Shown: positions 53,587 to 63,230, counted from the stretch's first letter. The stretch: 64,000 bases of DNA from Nitrospira defluvii (GCA_011525625.1 WYAX01000009.1:62001-126000); one strand, 5' to 3'. A program made the numbers and translations. Notes: generated by a model from the letters alone, not told the origin.

Positions 53587-56292
53587 ATGAACTCGCTTGA
53601 TTGGTATACCCACACGCCGGATGAACTTGAGACGACCTTGCAGTCCAATCTGGACAAAGGATTGGCTGAGCGGGAGGCCCAGCAGCGCCTGGCTGAGCAC
53701 GGCCCGAATGAACTGCCCGAGGCTCCCCCAGTCTCCGCCCTGACTCTCCTCCTCAGACAGTTTACAAGCATCATTATCTGGGTGCTGATCGGGGCAGCGG
53801 TCATCTCCGGGTTGCTGCAGGAATGGGTGGACGCCGCCGCGATCGTCGCCATCGTGCTGCTGAACGCTCTCCTGGGCTTTGTGCAGGAGTACCGGGCCGA
53901 GCGGTCCATTGCGGCGTTGAAAAAGCTCTCAATCACCATGGCGCGCGTGATCCGAGAAGGGGTCCTCCGGTCAATCCCAGCGCGTGACCTCGTGCCAGGC
54001 GATCTCATTCAGGTCGAAGCCGGCGATCGCGTTCCGGCAGACAGCCGCGTGGTCTATGCCACGGGTCTACAGACGCAGGAGGCCTCGCTGACCGGCGAAT
54101 CTACACCAGTTGCCAAATCCATCGATCCGATTCCTCACGCAGACCTCCCGTTGGGTGACCGCCATAACATGGTTTTTATGGGAACTGTAGCTGTTTCGGG
54201 TAAAGGACGGGCGGTGGTGAGCGGAACCGGAGTCCAGACAGAGCTCGGGAAGATTGCCGCACTGATTCATCGAGAGGCGCGGGCCGAACAAGAAGAAACC
54301 CCGCTGCAACGTCGCTTGGAGCACCTCGGCCACACGTTGCTGTGGCTCTCACTCGGTATCGTACTCGTGGTGTTTCTGCTCGGAGCCTTCCGTGGTGTGC
54401 CGCTCGTGACGATGTTTCTCACCGCCGTGAGCCTGGCCGTGGCGGCCATCCCTGAAGGCCTGCCTGCCGTGGTGACCGTCACGCTCGCCTCGGGGGTGAC
54501 GCGGATGGTGCAACGCCATGCCTTGATTCGCCGGCTACCGGCGGTTGAAACCCTCGGCTCGACTACGGTGATCTGCTCGGATAAGACCGGCACGCTGACC
54601 AAGAATGAAATGACCGTCACGATACTCTTTCAAGGTGGTGACGTTTTTACGATCTCGGGCGAAGGGTATACCCCTGCGGGCGAGATTCGTCGCAAGGAAG
54701 AACTCACGAATACCAGTAGGCATCTGGGACTGGCCAGTTTGTTGCGGGCGGGAGTGCTGTGTAACGGGGCTGAATTGCGCCTGGAAGGATTCGTCTGGCA
54801 GGTGCTCGGCGATCCGACCGAAGGGGCGCTTCTGGTGGCGGCAGCCAAAGCTGGCCTTTCAAAGAGCGATCTCGAACGCGAACATCCGGTATTGGGCGAA
54901 GTACCGTTCGATTCGGAACGAAAAAAGATGTGCGTGGTCCGCCAAACCACAACAGGCCCGGTGGCCTTCGTTAAAGGCGCGCCAGATGTGTTGCTGCGCG
55001 ATTGTACGCTCTGGATGACAGGCGAGGGACGGATTGAGCCGCTGACGGATGAGATCCGCCGGCAAATCCTATCCACTAATCAGCAATTCGCCTCGCAGGC
55101 GTTACGGGTCCTTGGTGTGGCCATGCGGCCGTTGGATCACGTGCCGGAGTCCTATCAGGCTACCAGCTTGGAGCGAAAGTTGACATTTTTGGGGTTGGTC
55201 GGGATGAAAGACCCGATCAGACCGGAAGCCAAGACGGCGGTGGCGGGCTGTCTAGCGGCCGGGATTCGGACGGTGATGATCACAGGGGATCACAAGGATA
55301 CCGCAGTCGCCATTGCGCATGACTTGGGCATCATGAATCCAGGCGCGCAGGCAATTTCCGGAACAGAGCTGAACCAGTTGTCGGATGAAGAACTGGAGAA
55401 GCGCGTCGCGAGCACGGCCGTCTATGCGCGTGTGACGGCAGAGCATAAGCTTCGAGTCGTCCGCGCGTGGAAGAAGCAAGGCGCAGTGGTGGCGATGACC
55501 GGTGATGGAGTCAATGATGCCCCGGCATTGAAGGCTGCGGATATCGGCGTGGCGATGGGGATCACCGGGACAGACGTGACTAAGGAAGCCTCTGACATGG
55601 TCGTGACCGACGATAACTTTGCCTCGATCGCCGCCGCGGTTGAGGAAGGGCGAGGCATCTACGACAATATCCGCAAATCCATTCACTATCTGCTCTCCTG
55701 CAACGTCAGCGAGATCCTGCTGATGCTGTTGGCCACGCTTTTCGCGTTGCCCCTTCCTCTGTTGCCGGTCCAAATCTTATGGATCAACCTGGTGACGGAT
55801 GGGCTGCCGGCCCTGGCCTTGGCCGTGGACCCGAAAGAGCCGGATCTCATGCGACGCCCCCCGCGGACGCCGAATGAACAGTTTTTCACAACGCAGCGGT
55901 TCCTGCTGTTGTTCAGTCAAGGGTCGTTTCTGGCCCTCATGACTCTGGGAGCCTTTGTCTACTGTCTGTACGGCATGGACTTAAATCTCGAACGGGCACG
56001 AACTCTCACCTTTACTGTTCTGGTGTTGGCACAACTCTTCCCTGCCTTCAATAATCGGAGCGACCGCCGATCCATCTTCGAAATCGGGCTGATGACCAAC
56101 AAGCCGCTGCTTGGCGCAGTCGCTGTTTCCATCATCCTGCAGGCCACGATTGTGCTCTTGCCGCCCATGCACGACATATTCAATGTGGTCCCCTTGGATC
56201 CTGAACACTGGCTTCTCGCAGTCGCAATCGGAATCTTACCGTTGGTCGCAATGGAGCTCTGGAAGGCATCAAGAAAGAAAGCTGACATATAG
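53587..56292 (+). CDS. P2-type cation ATPase (Ca2+-like)
   Basis: About 901 aa from ATG 53587 with GGAGGGG upstream. N-terminal cation-ATPase domain (GLAEREAQQRLAEHGPNELP), TGES, helix 4 AAIPEGLPAVVTVTLASGVT, phosphorylation site D332 in CSDKTGTLTKNEMTV, GDPTEGALL (nucleotide domain), TGDGVNDAPALKAADIGVAM, and the C-terminal helices with ILWINLVTDGLPALALAVDP. The pattern is that of bacterial Ca2+/Mn2+ ATPases (P2A) rather than heavy-metal pumps; it has no HMA or CPx motif. The exact ion is not decided by sequence alone. It follows the broken CPH ATPase by about 90 bp. Confidence 0.94.
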   Translation: MNSLDWYTHTPDELETTLQSNLDKGLAEREAQQRLAEHGPNELPEAPPVSALTLLLRQFTSIIIWVLIGAAVISGLLQEWVDAAAIVAIVLLNALLGFVQEYRAERSIAALKKLSITMARVIREGVLRSIPARDLVPGDLIQVEAGDRVPADSRVVYATGLQTQEASLTGESTPVAKSIDPIPHADLPLGDRHNMVFMGTVAVSGKGRAVVSGTGVQTELGKIAALIHREARAEQEETPLQRRLEHLGHTLLWLSLGIVLVVFLLGAFRGVPLVTMFLTAVSLAVAAIPEGLPAVVTVTLASGVTRMVQRHALIRRLPAVETLGSTTVICSDKTGTLTKNEMTVTILFQGGDVFTISGEGYTPAGEIRRKEELTNTSRHLGLASLLRAGVLCNGAELRLEGFVWQVLGDPTEGALLVAAAKAGLSKSDLEREHPVLGEVPFDSERKKMCVVRQTTTGPVAFVKGAPDVLLRDCTLWMTGEGRIEPLTDEIRRQILSTNQQFASQALRVLGVAMRPLDHVPESYQATSLERKLTFLGLVGMKDPIRPEAKTAVAGCLAAGIRTVMITGDHKDTAVAIAHDLGIMNPGAQAISGTELNQLSDEELEKRVASTAVYARVTAEHKLRVVRAWKKQGAVVAMTGDGVNDAPALKAADIGVAMGITGTDVTKEASDMVVTDDNFASIAAAVEEGRGIYDNIRKSIHYLLSCNVSEILLMLLATLFALPLPLLPVQILWINLVTDGLPALALAVDPKEPDLMRRPPRTPNEQFFTTQRFLLLFSQGSFLALMTLGAFVYCLYGMDLNLERARTLTFTVLVLAQLFPAFNNRSDRRSIFEIGLMTNKPLLGAVAVSIILQATIVLLPPMHDIFNVVPLDPEHWLLAVAIGILPLVAMELWKASRKKADI

Positions 56293-56367
56293 AAGCTGGA
56301 CAGACACTGACGTCACGGCGTTCGCCTTTGTCTAGGACGTAGTCCTGTAGGACGCAAGGAGGTGTGA

Positions 56368-57432
56368 ATGGAAAAGATGCGCGCTACCGTGTTTCATGGA
56401 ATCAACGACATCCGTGTGGAAGAGGTGGAACAGCCACATGCTGGAGTCGGCGAGGCGATGATCCGCGTCACGTTGACGACGATCTGCGGAACCGACCTCC
56501 ATATCGTACGGGGGGAATATTCAGTAAAGCCGGGTCTCATCATCGGCCACGAGCCGGTGGGTGTGATCGAAGAGCTCGGCCCGGGGGTCACCGGGTACGA
56601 GATTGGCGACCGCGTGTTGGTTGGCGCGATCACGCCTTGCGGCCAATGCCGCGCCTGCCTGTCAGGCCAGCTATCGCAGTGCGGCCACGGTCAAGGCTAT
56701 GAGGCCATCGGTGGGTGGCGATTCGGCAACACCATCAACGGTGGGCAGGCAGAATACCTGCTGGTGCCATATGCGCAGGCCAATCTCGCGAAGATTCCCG
56801 ATGAAGTGACCGATGAGCAGGTCGTCCTGCTGGCTGACATCGCCTCGACCGGGTTCAGCGGAGCGGAGTCGGGCGGGGTGCGGATTGGGGATGCGGTGGC
56901 GGTTTTTGCACAAGGACCGATCGGCCTGTGTGCGACTGTGGGAGCAAAGCTCATGGGCGCCGCGCTCGTAATCGGGATTGACGGCGATGAGACCCGGCTT
57001 GCGATGGCGCGACGGATGGGTGCCGATGTGGTCCTGGATTATCGCGAAGTGGACGTTGTGTCCGAAATCAAGCGACTGACGGGCGGCGGGGTTGATGTGG
57101 CGATCGAGGCGCTGGGCACCCAGCAAACGTTTGAGAATGGGCTGCGCTGTTTGCGGCCTGGCGGTACGCTCTCGAGCCTTGGCGTGTATTCCGGTAAGGT
57201 GCAAATGCCCTACGAGGCCTTTGCCGCGGGGCTGGGGGACCAGCGGATTGTCACCACTCTCTGTCCCGGGGGCAAGGAACGGATGAGACGGCTAATCGAA
57301 GTGGTCAAGCGCGGGCGTGTCGATCTCACACCGTTGCTCACACATAGGTTCTCGCTCAATGACATCAAAGAAGGCTACCGCATTTTCGGTGAACGGCTGG
57401 ATGGGGTTTTGAAAGTCGCTATCAGACCATGA
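56368..57432 (+). CDS. Zinc-dependent alcohol dehydrogenase family protein
   Basis: 354 aa, AAGGAGGTG before the ATG. Catalytic zinc residues in TICGTDLH and GHEPVG, structural-zinc Cys in CGQCRACLSGQLSQC, and a Rossmann NAD(P)-binding site (VFAQGPIGLCATVGAKLMGA) are present. FENGLRCLRPGGTLSSLGVY and FSLNDIKEGYRIFGERLDGV are usual for medium-chain dehydrogenases of the isopropanol/threonine type. Substrate not predictable. It is the last clearly intact gene before the integration scar. Confidence 0.93.
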   Translation: MEKMRATVFHGINDIRVEEVEQPHAGVGEAMIRVTLTTICGTDLHIVRGEYSVKPGLIIGHEPVGVIEELGPGVTGYEIGDRVLVGAITPCGQCRACLSGQLSQCGHGQGYEAIGGWRFGNTINGGQAEYLLVPYAQANLAKIPDEVTDEQVVLLADIASTGFSGAESGGVRIGDAVAVFAQGPIGLCATVGAKLMGAALVIGIDGDETRLAMARRMGADVVLDYREVDVVSEIKRLTGGGVDVAIEALGTQQTFENGLRCLRPGGTLSSLGVYSGKVQMPYEAFAAGLGDQRIVTTLCPGGKERMRRLIEVVKRGRVDLTPLLTHRFSLNDIKEGYRIFGERLDGVLKVAIRP

Positions 57433-57825
57433 ACAAGTTATCAGCCCCTAAACGGACACGAGGTCTACTGCGACGCACTTGCCCCATTTCACTCTCTTCT
57501 GTCCCCTTTGAAGTGTTCACCAGATGTTCACCAGGAGGCCAGAACTAGTCGGTTTGGGCGGGAAGAGATCGGATCGCGCGAAACAGGGAACCGCATTGGG
57601 TGCCGCGATTCTCTTGAGGAATGTGGTGTTTTGCGGGCGAAGGGGAGAAACGAGAGGCGGTTTATGAGTCCGCTGCTCTATCCACTTTGTAAGTGAAAGC
57701 CGAGAAGCTCAAGAAATGAAATGCGTGTCAGGTAGCGTCCAAGGCTCAATGTAACGCTCCCCATATCCCCGAGGAGCCAGCCACCGAGAGAGGCTCGTCT
57801 TTGTCGTTTACAGCCGGTCGGTCTT

Positions 57826-58061
57826 GGACAACCGTTTGGACAACCACTTTCTCGAAAGACCTCGAAAAGCCTCAAAAACGACCTATCGCGGATCGTCTGA
57901 TCTGGAGCGGAACTTTTGAAGATTTTGAAGGGGTTGTGGTGCCGAGGGACAGAATCGAACTGTCGACACCAGCCTTTTCAGGACATGCTCTTTTTCTATA
58001 GCGAGCTGAAATTGTTGGTGATTTGTCTTTGCGAAGTATTTGGATAACCAAACGGACAACC
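57826..58061. repeat. Paired direct repeats flanking the tRNA fragment (possible integrase arm sites)
   Basis: GGACAACC occurs at 57826-57833 and 57838-57845, and GGATAACC / GGACAACC at 58042-58049 and 58054-58061. Each pair has its members 12 bp apart in the same orientation, with the tRNA fragment 57937-57981 between the pairs. Such a layout, core flanked by paired short direct repeats, is that of tyrosine-integrase attachment sites. No integrase gene remains. The stretch 57433-57825 shows no convincing gene. Confidence 0.6.
57937..57981 (-). tRNA. 3' fragment of a tRNA-Phe (anticodon loop to CCA)
   Basis: Read on the - strand, the segment starts with the anticodon loop CTGAAAA, continues through GGCTGGTGTCGAC, the T-arm with GTTCGATTC, and ends CCCTCGGCACCA. 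The GAA anticodon and T-loop identify tRNA-Phe. The 5' half is missing: the sequence before the loop does not pair with the 3' anticodon stem. A break exactly at the anticodon loop is the usual crossover point for integrases that use tRNA genes, so this is most likely a copy regenerated by an integrated element rather than a working tRNA. Confidence 0.75.
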
Positions 58062-58138
58062 GATCACTTCAGACTATCTGAGGGGCCACAGCGTACTCCG
58101 ACTCGACAAGAGTATAGAGGGGATGAGTATTTTCTGAG

Positions 58139-58690
58139 TTGGACGGTCAACCCCGAGGACAGATCATCGATGGCCTCTCCATCCGGCACCGTCCCGCTGA
58201 TGTGGACGATCGCGCGATTCCTGGTCACTGGGAAGGGGACTTGATTGCAGATTCCAAGAATACGCACATCGCCACCTTGGTGGAGCAACAGTCGCGCTTC
58301 ACGATGTTGGTGAAAGTGCCGGGGAAAGACACGACGAGCGTGGTCACGGCGTTGAGTCAGCATGTGTGCACACTGCCCTCGGCATTACGTCGATCGTTGA
58401 CCTGGGATCGCGGGATGGAATTGGCCCAGCACAAACGATTGACGGTCGATACAGAGGTGCGGGTCTACTTTTGCGACCCCCAAAGCCCCTGGCAACGTGG
58501 CACCAATGAAAACACAAACCGTTTGCTGTGTCAGTACCTCCCGAAAGGCACCGACCTCTCACGCTATTCCCAGGCCAACTTGAATACGATTGCGTTGCGC
58601 TTGAATCAACGCCCGAGGAAAACTTTGGGGTTTCAGACCCCAGCGGCTATATTGGAGGCAGCCGTTGCAACCACCGCTGAACCCACGATT
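58139..58690 (+). pseudogene. IS30-family transposase remnant
   Basis: The region encodes the C-terminal two-thirds of an IS30-type transposase: GQIIDGLSIRHRPADVDDRA, IPGHWEGDLIADSKNTHIAT, TWDRGMELAQHKRLT, CDPQSPWQRGTNENTNRLL and LNQRPRKTLGFQTPAAIL. The DDE residues (D in EGDLI, D in TWDRG, E in NENTN) are visible. The N-terminal helix-turn-helix part is absent and a stop lies just upstream, so it is truncated. After about 58690 the reading frame continues only as an unrelated shadow of the gene on the other strand. Confidence 0.88.
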
Positions 58691-58762
58691 TACAGCCTCA
58701 CCGATCCTCCTCATCGACAAGATCCGAGCCTGTGCACCCCATGCGTGAGCATCCACGCCCGC

Positions 58763-59041
58763 TCACTCGGGGGTTTGGGCATTCAACCTTGTCTCGGTGA
58801 CGATGGCTTCCGCCTCGAACCAATCTTCCAGGTCATGTCCGTGACGGCCTCCGCGTTCCTGCCAGAGCTCGTAAGCCTTGACCGCGATGCGTTCGCGCCG
58901 GTCTTCCGGCCACACCATGAATTTCTGAGCAGACTCGCTACTTGCCGGAGACGGTACGCCTTTTCCGGCCGATCTCGCTCCGGTCGGCGGCGGGACCACT
59001 CGCGCACCGACTATCTCCTTCGATTTCGACGACGGTACCAT
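58763..59041 (-). CDS. DUF2934 protein, copy 2
   Basis: 92 aa from ATG 59041, chosen because AAGGAGGTGAG lies directly upstream. The N-terminal 50 residues are basic and proline-rich; the C-terminal RERIAVKAYELWQERGGRHG, HDLEDWFEAEAIV is the DUF2934 motif, as in the copy at 41550. Function unknown. The roughly 300 bp between it and the next gene (59042-59345) show nothing clear. Confidence 0.87.
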   Translation of the reverse strand: MVPSSKSKEIVGARVVPPPTGARSAGKGVPSPASSESAQKFMVWPEDRRERIAVKAYELWQERGGRHGHDLEDWFEAEAIVTETRLNAQTPE

Positions 59042-59345
59042 AGGGCTCACCTCCTTCTTGGTCCCATCACAGGGACAGACGTCCTCTCGCCAGGAAACCG
59101 CCTCCGGTTTCCCTTGTTTCACGTGTCGGCGTGGCAAGGGGAGGAGCTCCTGCAGGAACGCGATGCCTCATCCTCGCGGCTCGCCCCTCATCAACAACAT
59201 CCCCTGCAGCTCTCCTCACAGACCTCCCACGCAGTGAGCGGCACGAAGGCTCGGCAGGTCACCGAACGCCGCAGGAACGCGCACGGGTGAACAGCTCTCT
59301 CTTCGAGAACGCGCAGACGCGGTGTGTACGAGCCTCCAAGCGCTA

Positions 59346-59783
59346 TCAGCGGCTGGCATGTACGGTCCGGAGGCAAGGCGCCACCGATTTCTGTCGCCGC
59401 ATCAGGATCACCGGGTCCACACGCACTCCGCACAGAATACACCGCCATTCGTTGAAGTCGTCGTACTCCTCCCACACCATCAGGCCGCCGCAACAGGCGC
59501 ATTGAGTATCCTGTCGTGATCGCGCTGGGGCTGGCGGAAGGACCGGAGCATCCTCCAGCTGGGGTGCGCAACAGTTCTCCTCGGCGGGGACCATAATTGT
59601 ATATCGACCGGTCCCCGCCACGGTCAGCTTCAGGATGCCGTCCCGACTCAAGCGGTCCACTTCAAGGAAAATCTGGTTCCAGGTCAATTCAGGGCAGAAT
59701 GCTACCACGTCGTCCAGCCCGCAGCCTGGATGCTGAGTGATGACCGCGACGATCTGATCGGCTGGCGTGGTGCTCCGTGCCAT
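59346..59783 (-). CDS. Hypothetical protein with N-terminal wHTH-like region and C-terminal zinc ribbon
   Basis: 145 aa, AAAGGAGGGATGCT before the ATG. The first 65 residues look like a winged helix (DQIVAVITQHPGCGLDDVVA, WNQIFLEVDRLSRDGILKLT, GTGRYTIM). Residues about 92-120 carry CACCGGLMVWEEYDDF and WRCILCGVRVDP, a four-Cys zinc ribbon. A small DNA-binding regulator is a reasonable guess; the target is unknown. Similar orphan genes occur singly near metal clusters, but I cannot name the family. Confidence 0.75.
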   Translation of the reverse strand: MARSTTPADQIVAVITQHPGCGLDDVVAFCPELTWNQIFLEVDRLSRDGILKLTVAGTGRYTIMVPAEENCCAPQLEDAPVLPPAPARSRQDTQCACCGGLMVWEEYDDFNEWRCILCGVRVDPVILMRRQKSVAPCLRTVHASR

Positions 59784-60235
59784 AGCATCCCTCCTTTCAA
59801 CCGCCTACGAACGATCGAGCGTGCTCCCACCGATGAGCAGATTTGATGCCACCTGTGAGAGACGCGCCCTTCGCCGCCCTATTGGCATAGATAGTGAGCG
59901 ATCCCCGACGCGTATCAAGATCATGTGTAGGACCTCATGCCCTGTGACACGTTCTGAGAAAATGGAGACACGAGCCCACGCGCCGCTGTTGCAAAACGCG
60001 GCACAGAGACATCAGACATTCGGAGCGCGGCTCGTTCGATTCCGGGATTCACATTGGGCTGCGTCAGACAGGTTGTACTTTGACCTAGGCCGCCGTTCCG
60101 CCTCTGGTCTTGGTTGGGGCGATGACGGGCGGCGTCATGTCATCGTCACACGGAATAGGTTGGCAGACTGATGGTGGCGATGGGATGGACTGTCTAAAAG
60201 CTTGGACGGTCCCGTCGCAAATGTCGCCACCTCAG
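59784..60235. other. Intergenic region without recognisable gene
   Basis: About 450 bp between two diverging loci. Frames present on the + strand are low in family-like features and have no ribosome sites. Possibly more decayed sequence belonging with the malate dehydrogenase relic. Confidence 0.45.
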
Positions 60236-61188
60236 GTTCGAAAACGTCGGCGCGACGGTCGCGCTGTGGTCTGCGCCGAAGAAACTGGGCGACAGTGTCC
60301 TCTTCAACCGCACAAAGGACTCGCCGAAGGGAACGCCCTCGACCTCAAGGAAGCCTCGCCGCTGGAAGATTTCGATCTGGCGATCCAGGGCACCGATCGG
60401 TACGACGACACCAAGGCCTCCGATGTTGTGGGGAGCACGGCTGGGCTGCCTCGCCAGTCCGGCGATGTCGCGTGAAGAATGGCTCAAACGGACGCCTCGG
60501 TTGTCGGGGGCCGCTGACATCCGGATTGCCAAGTTCTCTCCAGGGAGGCGGTGCTCATCATGGTGAGCACCCCCGTTGATGCCATGCTGCGCGTGGCCGC
60601 CCGGCGGCCTCGTTCCCGAAGCGCCGGGTCATGGGAATGGCCGGCATTTTGGACTCCTCCGATTTCGAACCTGGATCGCCTTGGAACTCGAGGGTCGCTG
60701 GAAGGTACCAGCGTGTTCGTGCTGGGGAGGCTTCAAGGTACCACTCTCGCGTCATGCCTCAGTCGGTGCCATTCCGATCACCGATCGACTGTCGGTAGAC
60801 TGTATCCAGGTGCTGATCGAGCGGACCCGAAAGGGCTGGGAAGAAATTCTAGCGCGCGAGAAGGTGAGCTCGGCCTGCTCTTGCCTCGGCCGCGGCTGTG
60901 GAGCACATGGTCGAAGCCGTGGTCAGGGAGAAGACACGTGTGTTGTCGCGCGTCGCCTCTCTTCAGGGGGAGTACGGCATCGACGGCATCTTGATGGGCG
61001 TGCCGATCATTATTGGAGCCACTGGGGTGGAACGTGTGTTGGAGCGGACAGTGAATGCGATGGAACGGGAGGCGATCCAAAGGTCGGCTGACGCGGTGAA
61101 GGGGCTCGTTGACCAACTGTCGTGGGAGTCGCTCATGCAAGCACAGACGCCCTCGGCCTTCTTCACTGAACTACGGGCAGCCTTCTGA
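60236..61188 (+). pseudogene. mdh: Decayed malate dehydrogenase gene
   Basis: Pieces of an LDH-like malate dehydrogenase appear in order but in different frames: ENVGATVALW (NAD-binding start), EGNALDLKEASPLEDFDLAI, GTDRYDDTKASDVV, TAGLPRQSG, MVSTPVDAMLRVA, RFRTWIALELEG, VGAIPITDRLS, VLIERTRKGWEEIL, and the C-terminal EHMVEAVVREKTRVLSRVAS with GVPIIIGATGVERVLERTVN. Conserved catalytic segments such as the Gly-rich loop and the His-Gly-Asp region are damaged. Several frameshifts make a working enzyme impossible. The last piece (60898-61188) is an open frame of 96 codons, but only a fragment. Confidence 0.85.
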
Positions 61189-61299
61189 AGGGGGAGCCTC
61201 CCGCTCACGGACGCGCGAGCCGAGGCGTGGAACACGTACTGCCTGCATGAAGCGGATGGCTTGACCGAGCCGCCCGTCTCCTCCCCCAGACGAACACCC

Positions 61300-62862
61300 T
61301 CATGAGTCGGGAGGAGAGGACGGGACGGACCTACGAGTGGGCAGGAGATCCCGCACCCGCTCGACCGGCACCCCGAAACTGACGGCGCCAAATCGGGTCA
61401 TGGTCGCGGAGTGGATCGCGATGAGGGTCCCCCGGCGGTCAAAGACCGGGCTTCCGCTGCCCCCGCCCGTCGTTTGCGCATCATAGAGGATGCGGTTCGG
61501 CACGACGTCGGCGATATGGCCTTGCATGGCCAACGGCCAGATTCTCCCCTCGCGCGCGATCAGCCGCACCAAGAGGCCCAGATCGTTCCGAGCCTGTTGA
61601 ATCAATCCGATGGCAACCGCGTCATCCATCCGCGCCAAGAGGCCCTCGACCCCAGTGGGGTAGCCCAGCACCATGACCGGCTCGCCGGCGGCTGGCTGAG
61701 CGGATGGCCGCATGAGGGGAATGGTCGGTATCCCGGTGGGCGGGGGAGACAGCTGACCGATCGCGAGGTCCACCTGATCGGACGCGCGGACGACGGAGAC
61801 CGTCAAGGGCGTGGTCTGGCCTGGGCAGTGAGCGAGCAATGTCACCAGCTTCGGCTGTCGGCCAGTCGCGATCATCTCGGCGCTCTGTTTATCCATCGAC
61901 CACGGTTCCATGAGGTGGCGGTTGGTGACCAATTGGCCCGAAGGCTCCACGAGGAACCCGGTCCCCATATAATCCAACAATACCGCGGGGGTCCCATCGT
62001 CGGCAGCGCCCTGCTCCAGAAATCCATAGGTCCCATAGAGCAAGCACACGGCGGGCCCATACCGCTTGATCAAGGACTCCGCGCGGGTCTGCTCCGCCTC
62101 GAGAGTCTGGAGCCGCCGGGTCAGGGCCTGTACGTCCTGTGGGGAGGCACCGGCGGAGCGTTGCTCGTCAAGCAGCGCGAGCAATCGGCGTACCTCGACT
62201 TCATGGGCCGTGAGTTGCTCCGCGACCCGCGCCCGCTCTGCCGCAGTCGCGTGCTCGAGGGTGGCTTGCCACTGCCGGGCCGATTCCAGCGTCTTCGACA
62301 GGAGGGTCTGCTGTCGCTCGTAGGCTTGCCGGGTGACGTAGGCGTAGTAGCCCAGCGTTCCGATGACCCCACACAGCCCGACGAACACCGTCACGATCAC
62401 GAATCGGGCCGTGCGGGTCGCATGCCGTCGGAGGTCATACGCCAGTTGCGCGACGAAGCTCCCAACCCGTCCCCCGCGACCCAGGTCGCTCTCCGCGGCG
62501 ATATCCCTGGCATCCTGCATGATCTCCCGCACGAGTTTACAGGCGGCATATTCCTCGGGGCGGATGCGAATGCGCAACTTGGGACCCTGCGGCCCCAATC
62601 GGATGAGATCGTTGTCGCGCAGCACGATCTCATCGATCGGCTGGTGATTGACCAGAGTGGGTGCCCCTGCAGCCAGATTCCGGACATGGAGTTCACAGTG
62701 TTCCTCAAAGATTTGTGCGTGCAGCGGCGCCACCGGCCCTTGATCATCGGAGGGAAACGGGACGTCGTTCTTCGCATCTTCCCCCAGCGTGAGCCAGGTC
62801 CGATCGAAATATTGGGTCTCGCCGCGATGACAGCCGGAGAGGTGCACCAACGAAAATTTCAT
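61300..62862 (-). CDS. FHA domain, membrane-anchored trypsin-like serine protease
   Basis: 520 aa from ATG 62862. Residues about 20-95 are a forkhead-associated domain (LTLGEDAKNDVPFPSDDQGP, VNHQPIDEIVLRDNDLIRLG). One membrane helix lies at about 153-175, then a coiled coil at about 178-265. The protease domain has H316 in LVTNRHLMEPW, D365 in SDQVDLAIG, and S469 in TTGGGSGSPVFD, so the triad is complete, HtrA-like in style but without a PDZ domain. The FHA part would be cytoplasmic and the protease periplasmic, a way of linking phospho-signals inside to proteolysis outside. Strand is opposite to the metal genes. Confidence 0.9.
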   Translation of the reverse strand: MKFSLVHLSGCHRGETQYFDRTWLTLGEDAKNDVPFPSDDQGPVAPLHAQIFEEHCELHVRNLAAGAPTLVNHQPIDEIVLRDNDLIRLGPQGPKLRIRIRPEEYAACKLVREIMQDARDIAAESDLGRGGRVGSFVAQLAYDLRRHATRTARFVIVTVFVGLCGVIGTLGYYAYVTRQAYERQQTLLSKTLESARQWQATLEHATAAERARVAEQLTAHEVEVRRLLALLDEQRSAGASPQDVQALTRRLQTLEAEQTRAESLIKRYGPAVCLLYGTYGFLEQGAADDGTPAVLLDYMGTGFLVEPSGQLVTNRHLMEPWSMDKQSAEMIATGRQPKLVTLLAHCPGQTTPLTVSVVRASDQVDLAIGQLSPPPTGIPTIPLMRPSAQPAAGEPVMVLGYPTGVEGLLARMDDAVAIGLIQQARNDLGLLVRLIAREGRIWPLAMQGHIADVVPNRILYDAQTTGGGSGSPVFDRRGTLIAIHSATMTRFGAVSFGVPVERVRDLLPTRRSVPSSPPDS

Positions 62863-63230
62863 GCAGCAGGGTCTTCTCCCTTCCAAGCCGGCCACGCGAT
62901 GAATGCAAGCCCCACGTGTGGGGCTGCGAGGCGGCTGGCTCTGTTTCCGGCTTCGGTTGGGGAAGGATCCTATACGAACGCAGACCGAGCGGCAACGGTC
63001 TGCGTCGGCGATCCGCCGTGGCGGCCAGGTGCTGTGGCGGACGGCACTCGACGCATCTCTTGATGGAGCCATCGCGCATGGAGTGGGTGAAGACAGACAC
63101 AGGTGTCGCAGGCACGATGACGAATGAGGCTCTGGTTTGCAGGCCTCTGATAGAGTATGGGAGGATGGATATGGCCGTAAGGATTGCGTTGATTGATGAG
63201 GGCAGAGAACTGTGCTACGCTAAGTACTCA
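62863..63230. other. Divergent intergenic region
   Basis: About 370 bp between the FHA-protease (- strand) and the next small exported protein (+ strand). It should hold promoters for both, but none is clear enough to place. Confidence 0.45.

Noticed and set aside
58691-59290. Continuation of the IS30 frame as a longer transposase
   Set aside because: After about 58690 the translation no longer resembles IS30 and it is antisense to the DUF2934 gene with a strong ribosome site.
60898-61188. 96-codon frame as an independent small gene
   Set aside because: It is the C-terminal piece of the malate dehydrogenase relic; upstream pieces are in other frames.
61411-63063. 550-codon open frame on the + strand
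   Set aside because: It is the antisense shadow of the FHA-protease gene; its translation is Arg/Pro/Gly-rich with no family signature, while the - strand has a complete catalytic triad.
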